A DNA stretch of 64,000 nucleotides from Panopea generosa (lineage: Eukaryota; Mollusca; Bivalvia; Adapedonta; Hiatellidae). The DNA is taken from assembly GCA_029582155.1 (NCBI GenBank), contig CM055902.1, forward strand, positions 18,673,248-18,737,247, read 5' to 3'. The notes beneath the pieces are model-generated. The model ran no database searches, was not told the origin of the DNA, and was given only the letters and a program-made list of their open reading frames with translations. Position 1 is the first letter of the stretch; each line of letters begins with the position of its first letter. Shown piece by piece: positions 47,173-59,005 of this stretch. The translations under genes and the position numbers were made by a program.

Positions 47173-50100
47173 GTCAATACGATTGGTGATTTAGGCATAG
47201 CAACTTTGATCGAAAATTTGGCTTATTATGAAAGGTTTTTTATAACAACAAATATATATGCTATTGATAAATACAAGCGATATATGCCGCGATTATGACA
47301 CTGGCATTGCATTATCGTCATACCAGCGATATAACTCTAATACGAAGCAATCTAAATAAATCATTTTTGTTTGTACAATTCTAAACATTTTTCTAAAATA
47401 CATATACAAATATTAGAGTTTAAAACAAACATTAATCAATTTTGAACATTTTCAATTCAAACAATAAATTGGTTAAATTCTCAAAGTGAACAAGATGAAA
47501 TGTGTTCACCAAGGTTCAAATACTAGACTCATAAAATAGTAAAAATAACAACAGTAGTTAGTGGAACAACTCTATTTTAAAGCAATTTCGAATGAATGAA
47601 TGCATGAATGAATGAATGAATGAATGAATGAATGAAAAAAATATGTTCGTACGGCGTTCCAACATATTGTAGGCTATTCGACGCCAACAGGAAGGAAAAG
47701 TCCAGGTTCACACTATATGTACAAAAACAACAAATTAACATACAGATTAAAAAAATGCATCAGCAAATGAATATGCAGAATGAACTATAAGGTTTCAGCA
47801 ATTATATCGTATTATTCAAACTGTCGCTTTCTACGACATGCATGACCCTCAGTGATCCTATTCTTGCCATCACTCATATAGCTCCCACGAACCACACAAA
47901 GGTTGGTAACTTAACCACAATAATGAACATGACAAAAAATGATAAAATGAACATGACACCAATTTGGAAGATTCCTACCTCTCTGCAGAGATCGACAGTG
48001 ATTGTATTCTTAGCCGGAACCTCACGGGCTTAGCAATTTTGAGCATTTCTTTTAAGGATGGTTATTACAATGCTAACACCATACTGTATGATATTGTTTC
48101 ATTAATAATTACAGCTTTTATTCAGTTTCTTTCCAAACGATTTTAAACGTCGTTTAAAAATGTGATTATTCGTAGCGTATGTCTGACATTTTGTTTTGTC
48201 ACCATTTCTTTAAGGTTATGTATATGTGTAAACCAGATTTAGATGTAGATTATAAGAATCCATCATGAGTATCCATGAGTTTATCTCACCCGAGCGGTCA
48301 AAATTACATACATGTAAGAGACTCTGCCGAACAATGCATATGACGAAGCCGAACAAACAATGTGCTGAGAGATTAACAGGTGTAATATCTTACTTTAAAA
48401 AGTTCATTTCTTCAAATATGTGTGAAATTTTGGGCGTTAAACACGCGTTTAAGGATGTTGACTTGTCAGAAAGAAAGCAATTTGGTTTTTTTTTCAATTC
48501 TGTTTAAATGATATTTATTATTTTCTAAGATGAAACTTGTCACGAAAAAGTATGTTGCATTACTCATTTTCGTTCTATTTAATTTTTAAGATGATACATT
48601 TAAATCTAATATTTCGTAAATGTTGATAAAAATTAGGTCATTGGGATTTCATCGTATTATACATGAAAATGAACTTAAAATAAGCATCATATTAACAATA
48701 AATAACAAATATATTAATCTTTCACAGAACGCACAGAAAACTATTGTTTTCTATTATACATAATTGATTTTAAAAAATGACCAACAATATCCCACCCACT
48801 GTTTTATATGTTTTTTAAAATATATGTTCGGATAATAAAACCTTTTTTATATTTTCCTTTGGTCCAATGTAAGCACTTTTAGACTTTTTTAAGAAAACCA
48901 TAAGCTGCCGTGGATTTAAAAGATATATTTATCAAATAACCTTAAACAGTGCATATTATGGGGTTATTAGAAAATGTTTGTATTTGATAATATCAGTAAA
49001 TACTGAATATTATGTTTAAGTTTAAAATTAGTCTTATACATACTATCATATACTTGTACAACTTTTTTGAAATAACGGTGCAAGATTTTAAATTATGAAA
49101 TCATATTTATTCAACCTAAAGTAACCCCTTACCACTATTTTTCTCGGTATGAAAAAATGCCAAAAGTTGATAAAAAAAATATCAAAAAGAAAAAATTGTT
49201 GAAAAATGACACAACTGTGGCTTAAATCTGTCAATGTATCCATACCAACAATACTGAAACAAAGATAATGATTTCTTAAAAGAAATACAATTTTAATTTA
49301 ACACTAAAAAATCACACACATAAAAATCTGTACATTTCCGAGCCAACATCCTTAAAAAAGTAGAATATTTTTTTGTGATGGAGGCCATTATCGAGGAAAT
49401 CCATCATGAGTTCATCCATGTGGATAGAAAAATTCTCACCCTCTGGGTCAAAAATACATGCAGGAAACTCGGAAGTGCTCGTCCCTGCATGTAAGTTTGA
49501 CATCTCGGTGAATTTTTTTTAACATCTCCATTGGACCATTAAATTGCTGAAATGAAACTGAATTATTTACACAGCGTGACACTACTATAATACAAAATAC
49601 ATGTTTTGAAAAGTATCAATACTTTATTTTATTCTATTTTAAAATCCAAATAAGCGTTCACATATCGACGACAGACACGATTTTTTAACTTTTGGGAAAA
49701 GGAGGAACTCACAGGGAGCTAAATTCGGGATGTCAAACAATCTGGTCTAGTCGTCTATATCACTCAAGCCGAGCTCTTGGCTCATACGTTAGCCAGTGTC
49801 AAAGGGGTTTACCCAAGTCTGCCTACTGCGATACATTTCAAAGTTAATTCAAAGGCTGAAGTTATGTATCTCCTACACGTGTAAAACTTTGAAGGAATGT
49901 AAACTCCGTCTTATAATTCCTCTCGGTTCTTTGTAAGATAATTCATAGTACACATGACATATCGATCAACCTTCGTATAGCTCTGACAAAATAACCTTAA
50001 TATGTTGTTTCTTATATTTTTTGTAAAGTAAAATTTTCAATTTTTTTTAAAATACTGGTCATACAAAATTTGTAACAGTGAAGTAAATATGTACAGCATA

Positions 50101-51055
50101 AACATGCATCATACGCCCATTGTGGCTGGCCATTTCTTTAGAGGTGATGCTATGATAAACATACTTTACATCATATCCTCCTCTGGATGTTCATAAACAT
50201 TACACACATTCATGTCTTCTTATTCAGTTGAACTCTGTTTTTTGTTCTATATAAAATAATGCCTAGAGAATCCACAGTAAAAAGATATTCCATATAGAAA
50301 GTTTTTTTCCATAACAGGAATGTATCCGCATATTAAATGCAGAATAACTGGTGGATTGACCAGCTTGTTGTTTTTTAAAGACAGCGTTATGACACACCTC
50401 ATTTTTTTTAAAAAAAAAAGAAGTCCTCAAATACTCATAATTACATCCATATGTTAAAATCTTATAACAGTTACTTTTTTAACAACCTGATGGCTTATTG
50501 CCAGTATATGCTATACCAGGCTTTGCACCACTCAACAGCAGCAAGATATCACAGCATCAATGAACTAGTTTTTAAATATTTCAAACCATGTTTTGCTGGA
50601 CTTTAAGCGCAATTATCATTGCCGTGGCTAAACGGCGCGCATCTATGTAGTGGGACGTTAAATATGCTTTTTCGACTTCATTTAATTATAAAAATCAAGA
50701 CTGTCAGTATTCACATGAGCTCCTGTTATTGATTAAGGAGGTAACAATAATTTGACGTCCATTTATTGAAAATACCTGTTTTGTCTTTCACAGTAAAATC
50801 ATCATGATCTACAATTTTGATTTGAATGTCATTTTTCTATTATCTTTTCACTAACCCGACCAATAATTTGTTAAGTTCTTTTGAGTTACTTTACATATTA
50901 TTTACAATGTCCTCATGCATTTTAAACAAGAATCTATGATTACTTTTTTCTACAAGTGCATCAAATTATTTCCATTTTTGGACAACAATGTCACTGAAGG
51001 AATAAATTCTCAATATCATCTGTTTGAATTGTTTCCGAGTTTTCATGTTGGTATC
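47173..51055. other. Long stretch without a convincing gene
   Basis: Contains a GAAT microsatellite (47590-47636). Short open frames at 47842-48146, 48265-48507 (plus) and 49312-49503 (minus) lack motifs. 48265-48330 and 49400-49480 share short words (CCATCATGAGT, GGTCAAAA.TACAT), hinting at a faint repeat. A weak SINE-tail-like GTGGGACGTTAAATATG sits at 50650. Nothing else was recognised in about 3.9 kb. Confidence 0.55.
47590..47636. repeat. (GAAT)n microsatellite
   Basis: About eleven GAAT units with one GCAT interruption. Confidence 0.96.
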
Positions 51056-52324
51056 TTACAATATTTCATAGACATGTATCAACAACTTTGGACAGTAGTT
51101 CATCCAAAAATCGGCGTGGCCGTCTGGATAGCTGCCCAATTCAGATTGGACAGCTGATGGGAAGTCTCTAAAGTGGTTAGTGATATTTCTGATTGCTCGA
51201 AGTAGGTACCTTACACTTGATTCTTTTTTGTCATATAGTTTTCTACCGTTTATCTCTTTCTGTTGAAGATAGGATTTTAATGAGCTCGGCAGATTTTGCA
51301 TCCAATTTCCGTTTGGTAACACAATCGCATTTTCTAAGTTGCTGGACTTTGTTGAATCTTTCCTAACCATGGCTTCAAATGTATCGCTCTTATCCACAAA
51401 GAAATCTAATATTTGTTTCGAATTCCATAGCGCCGGATGTTCCCATACTTCTTTAGAAGGTGGCCTATCTTCGTCTTTGTTTGCTAGCATCTTCTTCAAA
51501 AGCTGACGAAGTGGGTCGTTTTTGTTTTCTAGAAGATCTAAGACTGGTGGATTTTTTTTTTTAATATTCTTCTGTTGACGTTTCATCTCATTGCCGAAAG
51601 GGTGCTTTCCTAATGTGGTTGAGTAATACAACAATATACCCAATGAAAATATATCCGTTTTTTTTGTCAGATATTCCTTGAATTCTGAATCACTTTTTAA
51701 TTTACAAATGAAATCCCATGCCTCTGGAGCGATGTAGCCGATCGTTCCTGATGCCTCAGTAACTGAGAAGAGGCTATCTTTTGTGACTTTAGCGGATCCA
51801 AAATCTCCTAAAACAACCTTTGATATCTGCATTCCGTCATGAACAATGAATATGTTTTCAGGCTTTAAATCACGATGTACGATTCCGCGTTCATGCAGAA
51901 AGTTAAGTCCATTGACCATACAACGGTTCGCTTCAATCGGTTTGAATAAATTTCTTAAATCAGTATATGGTAATTCATTTTTGACATAGTCGCGTAATGT
52001 ACCTTGGCAAAATTCAAACCCTATGAATAGCTTATCATCTTGAACTTGAGAACCATAGTACCCGACAATATTCATATTTCGATGTGTTTCAACCTTTTCC
52101 ATCATTTCTACTTCTTTATACAGTTTCTGACATTGCTTTTGCTTGTCGGTTGCGTCAGTATCATTAATGCAATAAATGCGTTTAACAGCAATTCTTATTC
52201 CTCCAGAACTAGACGTATGCTCGGAAATAAAACTCCCCTCATACACTTGCGAACTCGATCCACGTCCAAGTATTTTATCTGTATCGTATTGCATGTTGGA
52301 ACCTACTTTTCGTATAGAAGTACT
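51056..52324 (-). CDS. IRE1-like protein kinase/endoribonuclease (kinase-KEN exon)
   Basis: Predicted Ser/Thr kinase fused to a KEN endoribonuclease domain, the architecture of the cytosolic part of IRE1 and of RNase L. Counting from the first ATG (52294), motifs are LGRGSSSQVYEG (9-20), beta-3 Lys38, alpha-C Glu61, HRDLKPEN (140-147), DFG (164-166), APE (189-191), TDIFSLG (213-219) and DRPPS (276-280). The KEN domain starts at HPALW (286-290), and Tyr354, Arg369, Asn370 and His374 fit the RNase catalytic set (human IRE1 Tyr892, Asn906, His910). All key residues are kept, so both activities are plausible. The frame stays open upstream to a splice acceptor (TTTTATTCAG, exon from about 52324), so this looks like the last exon of a longer gene; no lumenal or membrane segment is visible. 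It stops right after CPKLLIHVYEIL, a few residues earlier than its paralogue. Whether it is a stress sensor or an antiviral-type RNase cannot be told. Confidence 0.9.
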   Translation of the reverse strand, partial: STSIRKVGSNMQYDTDKILGRGSSSQVYEGSFISEHTSSSGGIRIAVKRIYCINDTDATDKQKQCQKLYKEVEMMEKVETHRNMNIVGYYGSQVQDDKLFIGFEFCQGTLRDYVKNELPYTDLRNLFKPIEANRCMVNGLNFLHERGIVHRDLKPENIFIVHDGMQISKVVLGDFGSAKVTKDSLFSVTEASGTIGYIAPEAWDFICKLKSDSEFKEYLTKKTDIFSLGILLYYSTTLGKHPFGNEMKRQQKNIKKKNPPVLDLLENKNDPLRQLLKKMLANKDEDRPPSKEVWEHPALWNSKQILDFFVDKSDTFEAMVRKDSTKSSNLENAIVLPNGNWMQNLPSSLKSYLQQKEINGRKLYDKKESSVRYLLRAIRNITNHFRDFPSAVQSELGSYPDGHADFWMNYCPKLLIHVYEIL

Positions 52325-53018
52325 CTGAATAAAAGAAGGAAATTAAACAGATACACATTAACTTTTATAAATCATAGGAATATGTTCAGTTAACAATAGT
52401 GTTGCAAGATGAAATAATCGTAATTAAAAATATATGTGGACAATTAAATTTAAGCTGTTTAGAAACTGGTTAAGATGAATTAAACGTCACAGGGGTCGAC
52501 ATAGAAAAGCGATGACCTGGTCGAGTTAGAATTCACAATTTACATTAACAACATGTCTTTTACAAATTATACTGTGACAGGTTCAACAAAAAAGGTAAAC
52601 CATAGCAGCTTTGGCCATCCGAATTAAGTCAACTTTTGATAATCACTTCGTATTTATGCTTGACATATAATCACCCAGGGAAGTAGCATGTATATAGGAA
52701 CAAAATCTTGGCTTTTTTACATATTTTTCTTCTAATTTCGGCCACTTCTGTCTGACTACTATTTTAAAGACACACTATCGTTGAAATAAATAGTGGTACT
52801 TCATCGCTTTTTAATACACTTATATACACTTCATCTATAGGAGTTTATTTCTTCTTCTAAATTTAAATCGGTATTTTGCTGATATATTACATGATCATTC
52901 GATCATATTTATTATTTGTGTAGGATCAGTTGAACTATCATGGACTGATTGAAAGTTGTCTTCAATTGATTAAGCGTTGTTGATCGAACTAACAGTTGTT
53001 TATAGATTGCAATATAAC
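52325..53018. other. Upstream intron or intergenic sequence of the kinase/KEN exon
   Basis: Carries the polypyrimidine tract and AG acceptor (minus strand, about 52325-52342). No upstream exon was recognised. Confidence 0.5.
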
Positions 53019-53466
53019 GTCTCACGACACAGTTATGCCCCTTTTTTCACACGGTAACATGATTCTTACGCTTCAAATAGGCCTATGTACTTTGGTTATG
53101 AATTATTTTCAGATTGGTTCATAGTGGTTGTGATTTCTTGCTGCAGATGAGTAGAGCAAATTTTGGCATAGCACATACTGCAATAAGACACCACTGGTGT
53201 TAAAAAAAATGATTTTTATAGGATTTCAACATATGCATGTACTTACGAGCATTTGAGGACTTCAAAAATCAGGGTGTCACTGCACCCTCTTTAAAAAAAA
53301 CAACGTGACCAACCTACCAGTTATTGTGAATTTTTACCTGGGTACACATTCCTGCTATGAAAATAAAAGTACTTTTAAATTCTATGTGAAATTCATTTTT
53401 TACCATTGAAATCCTAGAACTTATTTTGTATAGAACAAAGAACAAAATTCAACTGTGTAGTGAGAC
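53019..53466. mobile_element. MITE M1, copy 1 (16-bp terminal inverted repeats)
   Basis: Starts GTCTCACGACACAGTT and ends AACTGTGTAGTGAGAC, an inverted repeat with one mismatch. Contains ATGCCCCTTTTT, GGCCTATGTACTTTGGTTAT and GATTTCTTGCTGCAGATGAG, shared with copy 2. It carries about 80 bases (53175-53270) missing from copy 2. No coding capacity. Confidence 0.85.
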
Positions 53467-54765
53467 TTTAAGAAAAATATGATCAAACGCTTTAAAAAGC
53501 GCCACAATGACAATGATCTTGTTTTTCTGTCAGAATATTCTCAGATGCAGTACATTTAGTGAATTTGGGTGTTTAACGGTGTCATTTCATGAGAAATCAA
53601 TGGATTTTGACAAATATTTGACAATATTATGGCCATATATTGATGAAAATGTAAGTAGAAAAAATTGGATTTGTATCAATCAGTTGTTTTGCTTTTCAAG
53701 CAGGGATGCTGTGAAAAGAAGTCCACATTTGTGTATGACAATAGGCACTAGTGACTCATTTTATTGTTTCTACCAACTTAGCAATGTTTATGGTATTGAC
53801 AAATTGTCAGATGTTTCCAGGAAGGCTCAAGGCAGTCACTGTTTATGTTTACAGTTATAACTTTCAAACATAAAATCACCTTCTGTCTTTGTGGAAAGGC
53901 TACAATTGCATGATCAAACCTTGTAAGCATGTTTATACCATGTAAAGTGTCCAGATTGCTTATTACAGACATTTTTTTAACAACACTTTAAGCATATTTT
54001 CTATATTGACCATGTTAGAAATGTACCCTACCCATTTCATTTCTATAGAGTCAACAAATCTCAGGTGAGAAAAATGAACACGTCTGAGTAGCTGATAACG
54101 CTTCGCGAGTTGTCGCGACATGTTACTTGTCATTTTATTTTGTAACTTTGTCGAATATGTTGAAGAATCGTACAATTTTGTATTTTCTGGTATCTTATTT
54201 CAGTTTCTTGAAAAAGTTATTGCCTTGAAATTTTTACGGTTACTCCACCATTTTAGCGATTGATTATATGCGATATCACTAAATGCTTCTTGACTATTAA
54301 GCAAATAAATGCTCATGAGTCGCTTCTTATTTCTTTTTTTTTGTACAAAGACAACACCTAGTCTATATTGAAACTTGCAATTGATTTAATTGTTATATTT
54401 AAATAGCAATTTTCATAAGAGGACACGTTGAAAACACTAAATTTATTATGAAATAAAGCATAGTACACTAAAATATAACACAATTTAGACTATGTACACA
54501 CTCTTATACAATAGAGAGGCATTTTAAAAGAAAACCATCTAGCAACTGAAGTCTTACAACTCATGAGCTATGGAAATGTAAATGGGACAAAATTTCACCT
54601 CTTAGTGTTGAAAAGTTGCCTCTTTTGTTAAAATCATAAAGTTTGTCTGAAGTCCTTAAAATGTTCATAGATCAATTTTTAAATGCACTTTTTGCTGAGA
54701 TAATTATCTAAAGTTGAAGCGAGTCTAATTTTGTCGACAAAGTGGCACACGCTGTCTTCCTTAAC
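53467..54765. other. No recognised gene between the two MITE copies
   Basis: An open frame of 117 codons at 53507-53860 (plus) and one of 70 at 53963-54175 (minus) have no motif I recognise. Both are in AT-rich DNA and could be chance. Confidence 0.5.
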
Positions 54766-55133
54766 GTCTCACTACACAGTTATGCCCCTTTTTCCCCGTC
54801 GGAAACGTTATTCTTACTTTTTAAAAAAAGGCCTATGTACTTTGGTTATTAAATATTTTCAAAATGGTTCATAGTGGTTGTGATTTCTTGCAGCAGATGA
54901 GTAGAGCAAAAGTTGGCATAGCATATACTGCAATCGCAGGCTGTCACTGCACCTTCTTTAAAAAGAACAACGTGGCTGACCTAGTTATTGTGAATTTTTA
55001 TGTGGGTACACATTCCTGCTATAAAAAAAAGTACTTTATAAAAAAAATCTATGTGAAATTCATTTTTTACCATTGAAATCCTAGACCTTATTTTGAATAG
55101 AACAAAGAACAAAATTCAACTGTGTAGTGAGAC
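54766..55133. mobile_element. MITE M1, copy 2 (perfect 16-bp terminal inverted repeats)
   Basis: GTCTCACTACACAGTT at the left is the exact reverse complement of AACTGTGTAGTGAGAC at the right. It is in the same orientation as copy 1 and very similar over most of its 368 bp. Target-site duplications were not clear (TTAAC before, CTATA after). Confidence 0.9.
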
Positions 55134-55747
55134 CTATAGTTTTTTGTACAGTTGAGTTTATGAATCCCAATTTTTGTAGCATTGCGTTATTTACAAAAAA
55201 TTATCTACCCTTTACTGTTTATCTCACAAATATCTAGTTGAGATAATAGTCATGTTCTTACGCTACTTTGACACAAAAACAGTTTGTATTGTTTATTATA
55301 AACTGACTTTCTTGCATGAGCCTTTCTATTGATGAAAATACTTGCGAACTGAGCCATTTGGAACTAATATGGATCAATACGAAAACACAATGTCAATATG
55401 AACCTAAAACAAGCCGGTACGATTATTTCTGGTTGTTGATTAATAACAGTGTCATTAAGTGATTACATACTGACACGTTTTTTTTGGTAAGGAATACTAA
55501 TATAATCACTGAATAAATATCTATGCTATTATGAAATAATAAATAATTACCTTATACTCTGACATAAAAACATCTTATATGTCGTATCTGTATTACAATG
55601 TAGAACCAGGAGGAAATATGAATAGATTTGAATGGACATGTGAGCAAGTACGAATCTCAACCAAGTTATAAATTGACAATACAAACAATATCACCCGATG
55701 CTAGCATGATAGATCCAAACAAAGTCCAAACATTTAAGAGAAATATA
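55134..55747. other. No feature seen
   Basis: AT-rich. A short open frame at 55628-55834 runs into the following repeat and has no motif. Confidence 0.55.
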
Positions 55748-56240
55748 CCTTTTAAATTATTTTTGAAATCAGTAGTATATTTGGTATATAATGAAATAAA
55801 AATAATTTCCAATGTGAATATGTATTTTTTTTAAGGTTAATATAGCACATATTTATATGCGACGTCGAAAACATGGTCATGTTCGACCTTTTTGACGTCC
55901 CAATTTATAGCAGCAAAATCGCCACGTACACGTTTGACGGATGTATGGATTTACGAATGCAAAAATTACAAAGAACGGCACATTCTAAAAATACTATCGA
56001 AGAACGGAAACTATTTTTTTTTCGATTTTTTTTTCGAAAAAAAGGGTTCAAATAAAATTTACTCAAAAACAAAATTGAGCGATTTTTGCATAATTATTAT
56101 CTGATTTTATATGATATATTGTTCAATTATTGTGAGATTTTTAGAAAAATTGACAAACTTGATTTTTTATAATATTCAATTATATAACCCTACCCTGCGT
56201 CAAAAACCCACTTTAAAGCAAAACGTCAACGTTGGTATAG
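55748..56240 (+). repeat. 500-bp dispersed repeat R3, copy 1
   Basis: Shares, in order, TTTTTGAAATCAGT, TTTCCAATGTGAATATGTAT, an AACATGGTCATGTT near-palindrome, GACGTCCCAATTTATAGCAG, GGAAACTATTTTTT and ACGTCAACGTTGGTATAG with the inverted copies at 58406-58958 and 59006-59520. Confidence 0.85.
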
Positions 56241-57714
56241 TTCATTTAATGTTAGGTTTGTGATCATTAAATAAAACTGGATATGCATAAATGTGTTGAA
56301 AATGACGTTAAACCTCATTCTACAAAAACTAGTATTTTGTGCATACGAGTTATATCTACTATTGCACTACTGTTTAGTGGCATATTATTTTGAGCCAGTT
56401 GACAAACGTTCTGCATAGAGGTCCCTTACTAAATCGTGCTCAACATCATCGTAAAAAAAGCGAAATATCATCATCACCACTGTCATCAGCATCACTGTCA
56501 TCATCATCACCATCATGGTTATCGTCATTTGCTTAGGCGTTATTAACATCCCTTATTTTGTTTTTTTATTCTAAATGTACATAAAATCGCTTTAGATTCC
56601 ATACTACGTCTTTCCTTCAATCAACAACATTTTAATTTGATATGTTTTCTATTTTCTATGAAATATCACCAGTGTTATGTAAAAATGTGTAAATATACGG
56701 CTTTTTGTACGCTTGGTGCTTTTTGTTCGCAACGGTTTTTATCCACAGGAAAAAATAGAAATACGTCGACTTTTGTCTCGATGCGGACCGATTTCTTCTT
56801 TGTCCTAAATTGAAAAAAAATGGCGCCATGTTGACAAAATTTAGCATATTTTTATTTTTTCTGCTTACAAAATGCGTCAAATGAACAAAAAGCGCCTGCA
56901 CACACGGTCGGTTTGTGATTTTTTCTTCCCCAAAATAATTGATGGAAGTAATGCACATGTATCTCATATCGATAGAAAATCGATTACTAACCACTTATCT
57001 TCGTACACTTCAATGTAAATCTAAGATATTAGTTAATGTACAACATTTTTTTTTTATTTTAAGGGGACACATCGCTATTTTAACACATTTTCACTTGAAG
57101 AAATTTCTAAAATTTCTTGGGCCTAAAAAATGTACCCGTTTCTGCCTAGCCCGTAAAAAATAGTGTATAGCACGTACGATTGTCTTTCCTTTTATTTTCT
57201 CCCAAGGTACTAGTAATGTTCAGAATAAGCCGATCATTGGTTGTAGTTGTATGTTAACCAGGTTATATTACTGAGATAGGTACATTAAAGATTCACTGTA
57301 CTATTCTGAATAACAAAATAACCATTTGTCTCTCTCGGCAGCCATGTTTGATATCGTACAGAACACACAAAAGAATATTAAAAATCCACATTTTATTAGG
57401 TAAAGTGCAGTGGCTGTTTAACGGATATGATTTAAATGAAATAAAATAAAATAAAAATAAGAAAATAATGTTTTTGATTTTTTTTAATTTCGGAAAAATA
57501 GAGTCAGTAGTAACGATTAATGACGGTCAACCAACCGGAATCTCATATTTTTGGCCCTATCAAATATAAAATTAAATACCTCAGTATAAAAAAAATCCAA
57601 AGAAATATCATTTTATATGTTTAAGCATTTTCACAGGTACATTCAAAACTAACATGCCTACACTTGTTAAAATTACTATCTTCGAATCACCGGCCGGCGA
57701 AAATCTCCGTGATG
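56241..57714. other. No gene seen; ATC microsatellite
   Basis: An imperfect ATC/CAT trinucleotide run is at 56467-56520. An open frame at 56656-56994 (minus) is low-complexity and motif-free. Confidence 0.6.
56467..56520. repeat. Imperfect (ATC)n microsatellite
   Basis: CATCATCACCACTGTCATCAGCATCACTG-type repeats. Confidence 0.9.
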
Positions 57715-57895
57715 AATTATATACATGTACTATAATGCGTCTCACTGTCTTTCGTCTCTCACTACTGATTCCAAGCGAAAAGTAAACCGTTTCTTGTGGA
57801 GATGATTGTGCTCGAATATTGGTTTACCTTCTAAGATCGCAGGAAAGATTGGTTTGATATAACTGATCGTCGTTTAGCCCTCGATGGCACAAAGA
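57715..57895 (+). repeat. Dispersed repeat R1, copy 3 (plus)
   Basis: CGTCTCTCACTACTGATTC, GTGGAGATGATTGTGCTCGA and GTTTAGCCCTCGATGGCA in the order seen in the other R1 copies. Confidence 0.65.
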
Positions 57896-57917
57896 GCACA
57901 AAACTTTCTAAGAAGAA

Positions 57918-57992
57918 TGGAAGTGCAGTTGAAAGAGTGTAAATCGCTTACTCCAAAGGTTGCGGGTTTGATCGTCTTAATGACCATACAGG
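57918..57992 (+). repeat. tRNA-like SINE head (weak)
   Basis: GGAAGTGCAGTTGAAAGAG resembles an A-box region, and GTTGCGGGTTTGATCGT resembles a B box about 50 bases later. As at 5.4 and 17.2 kb, it lies next to an R1 copy. Confidence 0.4.
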
Positions 57993-58405
57993 TTACCAGT
58001 CCTCGTCTATTCATTCATCATCAAAAGAGTCAGTGAGCCTTACAGCATAACTAAGTATGTGTCTATGAAACTTATATGTATTATTTTAATTCAACGGATG
58101 TTTCGAAAAAAAAATAATTCCATCATAATTCCTGTTGTTCTAATAATTGACAACCGTGATGTCCACATTTCACTAGCAGTCGTGAAGCTAGTTAGATATG
58201 AGAATATTGTTTGGGAATCCAGTTCCGTGTAAGTGAAAAAAATGACGGTTTTGTACGTGTGCCAAACAGACACGCTATCATAAGTGCTATAGACAAACTA
58301 GTTGCCATTGAACAGCAGAAGTATATATAACTAGTGTGCACAAAATGCAAATAAAATGGTAAAAATAAACTTGTTTAATTATCACAAAACGTATATCTCA
58401 TGCGC
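57993..58405. other. No feature seen
   Basis: AT-rich, with a motif-free minus-strand open frame of 60 codons. Confidence 0.5.
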
Positions 58406-58958
58406 TATACCGACGTTGACGTTTGCTTTAAAGGTTTTTTTTACGTAGGGTAGGGTTAAATAATTGAATATCATAAAAAATCTTGTTGTTAATTTTTTCT
58501 AAAAAGATCACAATCAGTGTACAATATATAGAATAAAATCATATATATTTATGCAAAATTCGCCCGGTTTGTTTTTTGGTATTTTTTTTTTTTTTGAATA
58601 CTTTTTTTTTTTAAAAAAAATCGAGAAAAAAATATTTTCCGTTTTTCGCTAGTATTTTCAAAATGTGGCATTCGTCGTAAGTTTTGTATTTGTAAATTCA
58701 TACATTTGTCATATGTGTACATGGTGATATATGTTTCTTTTCTGTACATTAGGAATAACTCTACTGAGGTCGACAAATACGCGATTTTGCTGCAATACAT
58801 TGGGACGTCAAAAAAAATGAACATGGCCATGTTTACGAGGTCACATATAAATATATATTATATTGACTGCTGCAAAAAATACATATTCACATTGGAAATT
58901 ACTTCTAGTTTAATTTATAATATGCTTTTTATACCACTGATTTCGAAAATAATTTAAC
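58406..58958 (-). repeat. 500-bp dispersed repeat R3, copy 2
   Basis: Inverted relative to copy 1. Contains the exact palindrome AACATGGCCATGTT near 58820 and long T and A runs near 58580-58620. Confidence 0.85.
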
Positions 58959-59005
58959 CTTAATCAACCATCGAAAAATTTATTGAAAACACGTAGAATT
59001 ATGCA

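Noticed and set aside
53019-55133. An LTR retrotransposon with direct terminal repeats of about 400 bp
   Set aside because: Each direct repeat has its own inverted ends (GTCTCAC...GTGAGAC), and the 1.3 kb between them shows no gag, protease, reverse transcriptase or integrase motifs.
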